DNA of 43,315 nucleotides, taken from the NCBI GenBank assembly GCA_017617715.1, contig JAFZVQ010000059.1, positions 1-43,315 of the forward strand, given 5' to 3'. Positions 32,017 through 39,739 of the stretch are shown piece after piece. Made by a program: the position numbers and the translations under genes. The notes beneath the pieces were generated by a model, which worked only from the letters and a program-made list of their open reading frames with translations, had not been told where the DNA came from and did no database searches. Every line of letters begins with the position of its first letter. Within the stretch, counting starts at the first letter, position 1. This stretch comes from Bacteroidales bacterium. GTDB taxonomy: Bacteria; Bacteroidota; Bacteroidia; Bacteroidales; UBA932.

Positions 32017-33473
32017 AACATAAGTACCGCTTCGATCGGGTAGTGGTCGGAGATGTAGGGCTTGCCGGCGAAGGTGGCGTCGACCACTTTGAATTCGTCG
32101 GCGGAGGTGAAGCCGCGGTAGTAGATGTAGTCGATTATCTTGCTCTCCATCAGGCCGAAGCCGTTGAAGGAAGGCTTATCCGTGGTCACGGGCGCGTCGG
32201 TGCGGGCGTCGTGGAGCATGAGGTTCACGCCGGCAAGGCACTCGTCGTCGGGGAAGACATTGAAGTCGCCGGTCAGCACCAGAGGGGCTCCGGGACTCAT
32301 TTCACCGATGCGGGCCACTATCATCTCAAGCCCTTTGCGGCGGGCCTCGACGCCTCTGTGGTCGAGGTGGGTGTTCACGAAGAAGAAGTCGCGGCCGGTG
32401 GCTTTATGGCGCAGGTGGGCCCAGGTGGCGGTGCGGGGGTACTTGGCATCCCAGCCCACAGAGGGCACGTCGGGGGTCTCTGAAAGCCACCAGGTGCCGC
32501 CGGCAAGCAGCTCCAGGGCATCGCGCCGGTAGAACACCGACATCCGTTCACCTTTGTCGGCGCCGTCGTCGCGCCCCACTCCGAAGCCGCCGTATTCAGG
32601 GCAGCGCCTGAGGATGAACGACTCCTGCTCGGGGTAGGCTTCCTGTATGCCGAACACGTCCGGCTGCTCGGTGCGGAGCATTTCCACGGTGGCGGCGCGG
32701 CGCTTCTTCCAGGCGTTGGCGCCGTCCTTGGCGCCGGCGTTGCGTATGTTGTAGGACATCACGCGCACGGGCACGCCGGCGGCCTTTATGTCCGCGAACA
32801 CGCCTTCAAGCACTGCCTCCATGGCCTTGTAGCCTTCAAGGTTCGGATGGACTGCATCCTTCTGGAACTCGGGCCGCATAGCCCCGTCGGGGGTCTTCAT
32901 GGCGGTGTGGTAGTCGGCCACGGGGATGCCGTTCAGGGCTGCGTAGCCGGTGATCATGGCGTTGAGCGAGTCGATGAGGGGACGGGGGTCGCCGATGCTC
33001 TTGCGCCAGCCGATTTCGTGGGCGGGGACAAGCGTGCAGAGGATGGGGCGTATGCCGTTGTGCCGGGCGAGCTCGACCATCGACACTATGTTCCTGAAGG
33101 TGTTTTCGACTTTGATGTAGCCGTTGTTGCGGCCGATATCGTTGATGCCGGCAAGGATCACCACATAGTCGGGGCAAAGCTCCAGCACGTCGGAGCGATA
33201 GCGGACGAGCATCTCCATGGTGGTCTGGCCGCTGATGCCCCTGCCGAGGAAGCCGTGGCTCTCAAGCCAGGCCGGGTCCTGCTTCGCCCAGCCGCGGGTG
33301 ATGGAGTCGCCGAAGAGCACGGCGGCGGGCTTCCTTGCGACCTTTTCGTTCTGGCCGGCATAGTAGGAGAAACGGGCCCAGTCCTTCTCCTCATCCTTTT
33401 GCTGGGCAAGTGCGAGTCCCGGCAGCAGCGCCAGGAGCGAGATGGTGAGCAGAAAACGAATATTCCGGTTCAT
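32013..33473 (-). CDS. secreted fusion: SGNH/GDSL hydrolase plus endonuclease/exonuclease/phosphatase domain
   Basis: The product has 486 residues with a Sec signal ending L-A-L-A (residue 23). The N-terminal SGNH hydrolase has all four blocks: G-D-S at 55-57 (Ser57 nucleophile), G-I-S-G near 79-82, G-x-N-D at 109-112, and D-x-x-H at 206-209. The C-terminal domain from about 235 is an EEP fold: N242, Glu278 in G-I-Q-E, N-T-H-L-D-H at 367-372, G-D-F-N at 402-405, Asp448, and S-D-H at 475-477, with the expected metal and catalytic residues present. SGNH enzymes cleave esters; EEP enzymes cleave phosphodiesters. It starts 14 nt after the nucleoside hydrolase fusion gene, so the two form an operon. 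The substrate is unknown. Confidence 0.92.
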   Translation of the reverse strand: MNRNIRFLLTISLLALLPGLALAQQKDEEKDWARFSYYAGQNEKVARKPAAVLFGDSITRGWAKQDPAWLESHGFLGRGISGQTTMEMLVRYRSDVLELCPDYVVILAGINDIGRNNGYIKVENTFRNIVSMVELARHNGIRPILCTLVPAHEIGWRKSIGDPRPLIDSLNAMITGYAALNGIPVADYHTAMKTPDGAMRPEFQKDAVHPNLEGYKAMEAVLEGVFADIKAAGVPVRVMSYNIRNAGAKDGANAWKKRRAATVEMLRTEQPDVFGIQEAYPEQESFILRRCPEYGGFGVGRDDGADKGERMSVFYRRDALELLAGGTWWLSETPDVPSVGWDAKYPRTATWAHLRHKATGRDFFFVNTHLDHRGVEARRKGLEMIVARIGEMSPGAPLVLTGDFNVFPDDECLAGVNLMLHDARTDAPVTTDKPSFNGFGLMESKIIDYIYYRGFTSADEFKVVDATFAGKPYISDHYPIEAVLMF

Positions 33474-33487
33474 AATCAGGCAGTTAG

Positions 33488-35395
33488 TTATCGTTGTACG
33501 TATTCTTTCAGGATTTCATCGACGCGATTGTTGATTTCGTCGGCAATGGCCCGGCCCTTGGCATTGATGCCGGGGATGGAGTAGAGGTCTCCGCATGCGG
33601 CGCGCAGGGAGCCCATGCCGATTTCGACGTTGCCGACGGCTTCGAGCAGGGAGGTGAGCAACTTGTTGATGTCGGCGTCGCTAACCTTGTAGCTCCAGCG
33701 CTGCGCCTTGGCATAGCTTGCCGGGCGGACGACCTTGTCGGCGGAGCAGTCGACCGGGCTGATGGTCACGTCGGGGAACTCTTTGTGGATATCCGCCAGG
33801 CGGCCGTCATAGCTCCTGTAGGCCTCTATGAGCTGGGGCAGGCCGTTGTAGCGGTTGGTCTCCCGGCCAGCCTTCAGTCCGTTCCGCAGGCAGTTGTGGA
33901 CGGTGTTGTAGACGGGTACGACGGTGATTTTCCGCATCCCTTTAGCCTTTGCCCCGCGGATGACGGCCTGGAGCGCCCCTTCGCCGGAGGGGATGCCGTC
34001 GCAGATGAGTCCGGAATCTTTCAGGTCGAGGTAGCGGACGGCGGTGCTTTTGCCGGAAGACGGGGGCCCCATGACTATGGTGAGGTCGTCCTTGCCTTCG
34101 CGTAGGGCCTTGCCGACCATCTTTTCGAAGATGTCGCTATAGAGCAGCTGCTCCGCAGCCTCATAGTCGGAGGCGTTGGTGCCGGTGTAGCCGATAGGGC
34201 GGAAGAGCTGGCGCATGTCGTTGGGATCCAGGGTGTTGCCGGCGGCGCCGAGGTATTTGTCGGCTAGCTGGCCGATGCGCTGGCGCACCCATTCAGCAGC
34301 GGCGTCCCCGGTCAGATAGGGCTGCGGCGCCTCTATCGAGCAGGACGCCGGACGGCGGTTCATCCTGGTGTGGCGCCGTATGTCCATGACCTTTTCTTCG
34401 GCAAAATAGGTGTCGCCCGGGAGCTGGTAGCGGGCGTTGCCGGCGGGGTCGGGGGTGAATATCATCTGCGACGCCTGCCCCCTGTCGAGGTACTGCACCC
34501 ATCCGCGCGGGGACAGGTTATATTCGCCGTCGCCGAGGACGGCGTTGACCACGCAGTTGGTGTCCCACATGCGCTGGCCCACCTCGCAATCGAACTGCGT
34601 GTAGACGGTCTTGATGGGGTTCAGGTCGGTGTAGGAAAGGTCGATGAGTATGTCCCTGGAGGTGTAGTCCATCATTTCGCCCACGTTGGTCGGGGACAGG
34701 ATGAGCTCCACGTTGCGGGGCAGCTTGTCGTAGAACACGGCGGCCGCTTCGGAAGCGGTGCGCATGTTGTAGCCGCTGAGGTTGTCGTTGCCGTCGAAGT
34801 GGCCGGCCTGCACATAGACGGACTTCACTTTGCGCCCGAACAGCTCCACGCCGCCAAGCGGAGAATATTCATCGGCGCCCGATTCGAACAGCTGCGAGAG
34901 GCAGGTCATCATGCCGATGGCCACCACGACTACGGAGTGGTCGTCCGCCTCGCTGAGCAGCTTGCGGTAGAACTTGTAGCCTTCGGGGAGCGCCGTGGGG
35001 TCAATGGAACGGGGATAGAGCCAGCTGCCGTCGGCATTCTTGAACTCCACCAGGCGGCTGTAGGGAATGAAGTCGTAGGGATTCTTGACGCCGTTGTGCT
35101 CAAGGGCGATGGGGATGTCGGGATGCCCGTAGTATTGGTTGAAAACGTCCACCAGCACGGCGTTGCGGTCGCCTTCACGGTCCACTATGACGCCTTTCAG
35201 GTCCACCAGGCCGTCCTCAATGTAGTGGTAGAGCATCAGGATGGAGAAGAGGTCGTCGGTGCAGCTGCCGAAATCTGTGTCGAGGATCACGGGGATGGGC
35301 TGCCTGAGCTGATGGTAGTTGCCGTAGCTTATCTGCGCGCGGCCGAAGGAGAGGGCAGCGGCGGCAAGAAGAAGGGTGAGGAAGAGCTTTTTCAT
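33488..35395 (-). CDS. secreted fusion: nucleoside hydrolase-like domain plus P-loop kinase-like domain
   Basis: The product has 635 residues with a Sec signal (MKKLFLTLLLAAAALSFGRA). The N-terminal part is an inosine-uridine nucleoside hydrolase-type domain. The metal loop D-T-D-F-G-S-C-T-D-D at 39-48 keeps Asp39, Asp41, Asp47 and Asp48 but has Cys45 where secreted members often have Asp. The C-terminal part carries a Walker A motif, G-P-P-S-S-G-K-S-T at 443-451, within a zeta-toxin or small-kinase-like fold (V-M-G-P-P-S-S-G-K-S-T, later V-V-P-V-Y-N-T). A secreted ATP-using kinase is puzzling, since the periplasm lacks ATP. It is the first gene of the operon with the SGNH-EEP fusion. Assignment of each half is firm at fold level only. 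Confidence 0.82.
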   Translation of the reverse strand: MKKLFLTLLLAAAALSFGRAQISYGNYHQLRQPIPVILDTDFGSCTDDLFSILMLYHYIEDGLVDLKGVIVDREGDRNAVLVDVFNQYYGHPDIPIALEHNGVKNPYDFIPYSRLVEFKNADGSWLYPRSIDPTALPEGYKFYRKLLSEADDHSVVVVAIGMMTCLSQLFESGADEYSPLGGVELFGRKVKSVYVQAGHFDGNDNLSGYNMRTASEAAAVFYDKLPRNVELILSPTNVGEMMDYTSRDILIDLSYTDLNPIKTVYTQFDCEVGQRMWDTNCVVNAVLGDGEYNLSPRGWVQYLDRGQASQMIFTPDPAGNARYQLPGDTYFAEEKVMDIRRHTRMNRRPASCSIEAPQPYLTGDAAAEWVRQRIGQLADKYLGAAGNTLDPNDMRQLFRPIGYTGTNASDYEAAEQLLYSDIFEKMVGKALREGKDDLTIVMGPPSSGKSTAVRYLDLKDSGLICDGIPSGEGALQAVIRGAKAKGMRKITVVPVYNTVHNCLRNGLKAGRETNRYNGLPQLIEAYRSYDGRLADIHKEFPDVTISPVDCSADKVVRPASYAKAQRWSYKVSDADINKLLTSLLEAVGNVEIGMGSLRAACGDLYSIPGINAKGRAIADEINNRVDEILKEYVQR

Positions 35396-35402
35396 AATTG
35401 CT

Positions 35403-35410
35403 CAAATATA
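35403..35410 (-). promoter_or_regulatory. candidate -7 box for the secreted-fusion operon
   Basis: Minus-strand TATATTTG matches TAnnTTTG exactly and lies 7 nt before the ATG, which would give a nearly leaderless transcript. No -33 box was found at the usual distance. Confidence 0.4.
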
Positions 35411-35445
35411 GCAAAATTTCTGCTATAATATGGGGATTGTCGGGA

Positions 35446-35592
35446 TCCGGGAGCAAATCCGCCATCCTTGCTCCCGATTTGCCTCATTGGCCTCCGATCG
35501 GGAGTGCAATGTCTGCATTCGCTCCCAAACGAACGTTTTTTCTTCGGATCGGGAGCGTTACGGCTGCATTCGCTCCCGATTACGTCTCCAGC
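35446..35592 (+). repeat. cluster of GGGAGC/GCTCCC repeats
   Basis: CCGGGAGCAAATCCGCCATC followed by a GCTCCCG end, then further ATCGGGAG and GCTCCCRA copies. The first unit resembles the one at 41963, which has the same ends and the same GCATCC-like centre. Short GGGAGC elements also occur at 15051-15110. This part of 35396-35767 holds no gene. Confidence 0.6.
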
Positions 35593-35597
35593 CTTGC

Positions 35598-35625
35598 CCG
35601 AAGGTGCCGGCGGATGTACCTTCGG
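35598..35625 (+). repeat. hairpin unit 1 CCGAAGGT...ACCTTCGG
   Basis: An 8-bp perfect stem around a 12-nt loop (GCCGGCGGATGT). The same hairpin with one loop difference lies 52 bp downstream. The direct repetition of a hairpin in an intergenic region is typical of small REP-like elements. Confidence 0.75.
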
Positions 35626-35649
35626 TGAAGAAATTGGCGATTTTTAAGG

Positions 35650-35677
35650 CCGAAGGTGCCGGCGGATGGACCTTCGG
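35650..35677 (+). repeat. hairpin unit 2 CCGAAGGT...ACCTTCGG
   Basis: The second copy of the unit at 35598, with the same stem and the loop GCCGGCGGATGG. On the minus strand it lies beyond the 3' end of the aldehyde dehydrogenase gene, so it could also end that transcript. Confidence 0.75.
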
Positions 35678-35724
35678 GCGGGGCCACGGGCGGGAAAGGC
35701 CCTGAAAGACGCCGCTAAATAATC

Positions 35725-35751
35725 AGATTCTTCGCTGCGCTCAGAATGACA
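35725..35751 (+). repeat. interspersed repeat, copy 5
   Basis: A full-length, standard copy of the TTCTTCGCTNCGCTCAGAA repeat, 17 bp from the stop of the aldehyde dehydrogenase gene. As at 2664-2720, it sits just past the 3' end of a gene. Confidence 0.85.
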
Positions 35752-35767
35752 ATGGGGGCGCGGGGGA

Positions 35768-37147
35768 TTATTTCAGCAGCTTCCGGACGAGGTTGATCAG
35801 GCGGTAGGGCATGTAGCGGAACTTGGGGTCGAGGACGGTGGGGGTGCGGAGGACGGAGCGTTCGTGGCTGAATGCCAGGAAGCTGCGCTCGCTGTGGTAG
35901 GAGCCCATGCCGGAGTTGCCGACGCCGCCGAAGGGGACGTTGCTGTTGGCGACGTGCATGATGACGTCGTTGATGCAGGCGCCGCCGGAAGTGGTGCGGC
36001 CGAGGATGTCCCAGGCGTCGGAGCACTTGCCGAAGTAGTAGAACGCGAGCGGCTTCTCCCTGCCGCTGACGAAGCGCACCACCTCGTCTCGCTCCCGGAA
36101 GGTCATTATCGGGAATATGGGGCCGAAAATCTCCTCCTGCATCACGGGCGCATCGGGGCTCACACCGTCCAGCAGGGTGGGCTCGAACCAGCGCGTGGCA
36201 GGGTCGGAGTGCCCGCCGGCTATCACGGTGCCGTCCTTAAGGTAGCCCTGCAGCCGCTGGAACGCGCGGTCGTGGACCACATGCACGAAGAAGCGCGAGT
36301 CCTGCGTGCCGTCGGGGTAGAGGCCCGCCAGCTCCTTCCGGAACGCTTCCACGAAGGCGTCCTTGATGCTTTCGTGCAGGAACAGGTAGTCGGGCGCGAT
36401 GCACGTCTGCCCGCTGTTGAGGCACTTCCCCCATGCGATACGGCGCGCGGCCACGGCAAGGTCGGCGTCCTTGTCCACGATGCACGGACTCTTGCCGCCG
36501 AGCTCCAGCACCAGCGGCGTGAGATACCTGGCCTGAGCCTGCATTACCACCTTCCCCAGGGCCGGACTGCCGGTGAAGAACACCAGGTCGTAGCGGTGCC
36601 TGAGGAGCTCAGCGTTCACGTCCCTGTTGCCCTGCACCACTGCCACGTACTCTGGAGAGAAGGCTTCCCCGATCATCGATTCGATGGCGGCGGACACGTT
36701 CGGCACATACGGCGACGGCTTCAGGATGGCGGTGCAGCCGGCGGCGATCGCGCCCACGAGCGGGCTGAGCAGCAGCTGCACGGGATAGTTCCACGGGCTC
36801 ACGATGAGCGTGCACCCCAGCGGCTCCCGGATGATGTAGCTCGAAGACGGCAGGCACGTAAGGGGCGTAGTCACACGGCGCCGGCGCGCCCACCTGTCCA
36901 GATGCTTCAAGGCATCCGAAATCTCCCCGTACACGAGGCCGACCTCCGTCATGTAAGCCTCTTCGGCCGACTTGTGCAGGTCGGTCCAAAGGGCGTCGCA
37001 AAGGGGCTTCTCCCATTTCTGCAGGGCGGCCCGGAGGGCCTTGAGCTGACGTTTTCTCCACTGCACGTCACGGGTGATGCAGGTGGCATTAAAAGAACGC
37101 TGGGCCTTCACAAGAGCCTCTATGCGTTCGGGGGCGGTGTTTGTCAT
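35768..37147 (-). CDS. class 3-type NAD(P)-dependent aldehyde dehydrogenase
   Basis: The product is a 459-residue cytosolic enzyme, the usual length of the ALDH3/fatty aldehyde group. Key motifs: S-P-W-N-Y-P-V-Q-L near residue 115, F-T-G-S-P-A-L-G-K near 190, L-E-L-G-G-K-S with Glu215, G-Q-T-C with the catalytic Cys249, and E-E-I-F-G-P near 325. All catalytic residues are present. It oxidises an aldehyde to the carboxylate; substrate specificity cannot be fixed. It starts 10 nt after the histidine kinase stop, so the two are probably co-transcribed, which suggests the kinase and the aldehyde response could be linked. The minus-strand product is clearly real; a long open frame on the other strand is a shadow. 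Confidence 0.95.
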   Translation of the reverse strand: MTNTAPERIEALVKAQRSFNATCITRDVQWRKRQLKALRAALQKWEKPLCDALWTDLHKSAEEAYMTEVGLVYGEISDALKHLDRWARRRRVTTPLTCLPSSSYIIREPLGCTLIVSPWNYPVQLLLSPLVGAIAAGCTAILKPSPYVPNVSAAIESMIGEAFSPEYVAVVQGNRDVNAELLRHRYDLVFFTGSPALGKVVMQAQARYLTPLVLELGGKSPCIVDKDADLAVAARRIAWGKCLNSGQTCIAPDYLFLHESIKDAFVEAFRKELAGLYPDGTQDSRFFVHVVHDRAFQRLQGYLKDGTVIAGGHSDPATRWFEPTLLDGVSPDAPVMQEEIFGPIFPIMTFRERDEVVRFVSGREKPLAFYYFGKCSDAWDILGRTTSGGACINDVIMHVANSNVPFGGVGNSGMGSYHSERSFLAFSHERSVLRTPTVLDPKFRYMPYRLINLVRKLLK

Positions 37148-37157
37148 ATCGGGGTGT

Positions 37158-39167
37158 CTAACTGTTATCCCGGGGAAGGGAGAAGGCGAAACGGGCGCCG
37201 AAGCTGTAGGAAGTGTCCAGCACCACGTCGCCGCCGAGACGCCGGGCGAGGCTGCGGGCCACGGTGAGGCCTATGCCCGTGCCTTCGCGGTACTCGTCGA
37301 GCTGGACGAACTGCTCGAAAATGTGCTCGGCTTCCTCCGCCGGGACACCGATGCCGGTGTCTTCAACGAAGAAGTACACGGACTTCTGCTTGAGCACCAC
37401 GCGCAGGCAGACGGAGCCCTTTCCGGTGAACTTGACGGCGTTCTCCAGCAGCAGCGCAAGCACATGCGCCGCCGCCCGCTTGTTGGTGGTCAGATCTGTG
37501 AACTCCATGTCTCCTGCACCCCGGATTTCGAAGTCGATATCCGGCGCCCTGGTGATTCCGCTGGTCTCGGCGGCCTCTTCGGCAATCTGCTTGGGAGTCG
37601 CTCTGTCGTTCGCCGCCAAATCAGTCATACTCAACAGGTTACTCAACTCCAGCATCTTGTTCACCAGGCCCGTGATGCGACCGGTGTTGTCTATGATGCC
37701 CTTGTTGATTTCCTCTCTGCTGGCATCGTCCAGGTCCACGCCAGGAGTGGTGAGCACCTGCGCGAAACCGGAGATCAGGTTCAGCGGAGTGCCGACTTCG
37801 TGGGAAATCTGCTGCAGGAAGGCCGTCTTCACCTGGGAAGCCTCTTCTGCCCGGGCCCTGGCGGCTTCCAGCTCCCTGTTAGCCTCCTCCAGGCGCATGG
37901 AAGAGCGCCGGCGGAGCAGGGTGAAAATGACGAAACCTATGATGAGCAACACTATGACTCCCACCAGCGAAATGAGGCGCAGGCGGTCCAGCCGGGCCTT
38001 CTGGTCCACTATTTCCTGTTTGATTTCCTGGGTATGGTATATGGTGGCCAGTTCGGCGGCTTTGTCCCGGCGCTCCCACACTATGGCGGAATCAAGCGCC
38101 TCGCAGAGCTTGATTCCGGCGGCCAGCGCATCGTCGTTGCGGCGGGCGTTGAAATTGGCCCTGAACTTGGGCAGGAGGTACAGCTGTATGTTGTTCAGGG
38201 TGAGCCCGGCCCCGAAGACAGTAGCCACGCCGTTAAGCTGCTTGTAGCTCTCGGCGGCTTCGTCCCAGCGCTTGGCCAGCATCAGGTACCTGGTTGTCTC
38301 CACCCTGCCCTGCGGGGAGGAGCAGAACTCGTGTTTCAAGGCCTCGTCGTAAGCGGCTGCGGCAGCCTCGCTGCTTCCCAGGCCCTCGAGCGCGGTGGCC
38401 CTGAATATGCAGGCAAGCGTCTGGCGGCGGTCCACGCTTTCGGGAAGGGTCTCAGGCTGGCGCTTGTAGTCTTCCAGCACGGTCTCCAGACGGTCCACCC
38501 ATTTGAGCGCGTCGGAATAGTATTTCTTGTCGAGGTAATGCCTGGCGGTGGTGGTGAAGCCGGCCACGGTGGTCTTCAGGTTGTCTTCACGGGAAACGCC
38601 CCCGGCAGGGCCCTGTACGGCGATCAGACGCATGAATATCTTGTAGGCCTCGTCGAAATAGGGGTCGGCGGTAGTCTTGCTCCGGTTGTCGAGCTCGCAG
38701 CATCCGACCACTATCAGGAGGTGCCCGAAATCGCGGCACTCACACATGTCTTCGGCACGCATCTTTTCAATGGCGGGCAGCGCCACGCGGAGGGCGGCCT
38801 CATAGTCGCCCCTGGTCAGCAAGCCGTCCGTGAGGCGGTTGGCGGCGCGGCCGTAGAATGCCACGTCTTCCTTGTCGCGGGTCTCGAGCGTCACGGCCTC
38901 GTACCAGTACTGATGGGCCATGTGGTTGTTCCACTGGCAGAAATAGCCGTAGCCGCGCCAGTAGTCGGCCTTGATCCTGGAGAAGGCGCCGGAGGCTTCG
39001 AGCGAGTCGGCCAGGGAGATTATCCAGGCGCCGTCGTGGGCAAGGTGGGCGGCTTCAATTAGCGCGTCCGCCCTGGAGGTGTCGGGGGCGGGAGCGGCAG
39101 GCTGCATCCTTCCGCAAGAGCAGAGGACGGCCGCCGCAAAAAAAGCTATGAGGACACGTGTGTTCAT
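37158..39167 (-). CDS. TPR-containing sensor histidine kinase
   Basis: The product has 669 residues from the ATG at 39167, which gives a signal or lipoprotein-like N-terminus (MNTRVLIAFFAAAVLCSC). A helical TPR-like region (about 30-390) should be periplasmic, then a transmembrane helix at about 398-420, a short coiled-coil, the phospho-acceptor box S-H-E-V-G-T-P-L with His456, and a HATPase domain with the N box near 574 (L-L-L-E-N-A-V-K-F-T), D-T-G-I-G near 600 and G-T-G-I-G-L near 632. The box has Gly where nearly all kinases have Arg (HE[IV]RTPL). No response regulator is fused or adjacent. It senses an unknown signal and probably phosphorylates a distant regulator. Confidence 0.92.
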   Translation of the reverse strand: MNTRVLIAFFAAAVLCSCGRMQPAAPAPDTSRADALIEAAHLAHDGAWIISLADSLEASGAFSRIKADYWRGYGYFCQWNNHMAHQYWYEAVTLETRDKEDVAFYGRAANRLTDGLLTRGDYEAALRVALPAIEKMRAEDMCECRDFGHLLIVVGCCELDNRSKTTADPYFDEAYKIFMRLIAVQGPAGGVSREDNLKTTVAGFTTTARHYLDKKYYSDALKWVDRLETVLEDYKRQPETLPESVDRRQTLACIFRATALEGLGSSEAAAAAYDEALKHEFCSSPQGRVETTRYLMLAKRWDEAAESYKQLNGVATVFGAGLTLNNIQLYLLPKFRANFNARRNDDALAAGIKLCEALDSAIVWERRDKAAELATIYHTQEIKQEIVDQKARLDRLRLISLVGVIVLLIIGFVIFTLLRRRSSMRLEEANRELEAARARAEEASQVKTAFLQQISHEVGTPLNLISGFAQVLTTPGVDLDDASREEINKGIIDNTGRITGLVNKMLELSNLLSMTDLAANDRATPKQIAEEAAETSGITRAPDIDFEIRGAGDMEFTDLTTNKRAAAHVLALLLENAVKFTGKGSVCLRVVLKQKSVYFFVEDTGIGVPAEEAEHIFEQFVQLDEYREGTGIGLTVARSLARRLGGDVVLDTSYSFGARFAFSLPRDNS

Positions 39168-39188
39168 GCTTCTCAGTTCATTGAGTTC

Positions 39189-39196
39189 CAAATGTA
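39189..39196 (-). promoter_or_regulatory. candidate -7 box of the histidine kinase operon
   Basis: Minus-strand TACATTTG matches TAnnTTTG, 21 nt before the preferred ATG at 39167. This supports that start over the one at 39191. No -33 box was found. Confidence 0.5.
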
Positions 39197-39286
39197 AGTA
39201 TTTTTTTTGGAAGGAGGTCCGAGAACTCCATACGCTCCTGGATAAAAAACTGATTCCGGGGGCGTGGCACCATATTCAGATTTTAG

Positions 39287-39294
39287 TATATTTG
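39287..39294 (+). promoter_or_regulatory. candidate -7 box for the 39313 lipoprotein
   Basis: TATATTTG, an exact TAnnTTTG match, 18 nt before the ATG. No clear -33 element. Confidence 0.55.
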
Positions 39295-39312
39295 CGAAAA
39301 ATAACTGTACAG

Positions 39313-39726
39313 ATGAAGAAATTATTCGCCGTTCTCGTCGCCGTGTGCGCAATGCTTGGGGCTTCGATGCTCAACACCTCCTGTCAGCCTTATGAGCATG
39401 GATTTATCCTGTTTAAAGTTGAACTTGGCAATTATGAAGACCCCCATCTCGAGCTGGCCTATGCCATAGCTGACGGGCTTGCCCTGGCTGGCCTGGAGCC
39501 GGAATCAGCTCCGTATTATTGGAAGCTTGACGGCGAGAAAAACGCCATGCTCAAAAAGGCTGGGAATGCATTCACCAGCCGTTGCGCCACTATCGACAAA
39601 GACCGCACCATTCTGTATCATCCTGATGCCCCCCTCAAGGGCGTGACTGTCAAGCTCCACTATTCCTTCGGGAACGTGGACGAAGGCTACTGCGCCACCT
39701 ACACCTTCAAGGAAGCGAACAAGTAG
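39313..39726 (+). CDS. small putative lipoprotein of unknown function
   Basis: The product has 137 residues from the ATG at 39313. The open frame continues upstream to 38971, but this start has a promoter box in front and begins a lipoprotein signal (MKKLFAVLVAVCAMLGASM, then L-N-T-S-C). The mature part is about 110 residues of mixed alpha/beta character with a single later Cys pair (S-R-C near 95, Y-C-A near 128), perhaps a disulfide. No family recognised. It is monocistronic, convergent with the gene at 39740. Confidence 0.75.
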   Translation: MKKLFAVLVAVCAMLGASMLNTSCQPYEHGFILFKVELGNYEDPHLELAYAIADGLALAGLEPESAPYYWKLDGEKNAMLKKAGNAFTSRCATIDKDRTILYHPDAPLKGVTVKLHYSFGNVDEGYCATYTFKEANK

Positions 39727-39739
39727 ACCGGCAGTCCTG

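Noticed and set aside
33488-34150. Zeta-type toxin of a toxin-antitoxin system
   Set aside because: The P-loop domain is fused to a secreted nucleoside hydrolase and no epsilon-like antitoxin gene is adjacent.
35446-35677. CRISPR array
   Set aside because: The repeats are few, differ in type and have irregular spacing. No cas gene is near.
35864-37267. Open frame of 467 codons on the plus strand opposite the aldehyde dehydrogenase
   Set aside because: Shadow frame; composition is unnatural and the dehydrogenase motifs lie on the minus strand.
37074-39062. Open frame of 662 codons on the plus strand opposite the histidine kinase
   Set aside because: Antisense shadow caused by GC-rich codons. 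The kinase on the minus strand has all catalytic boxes.
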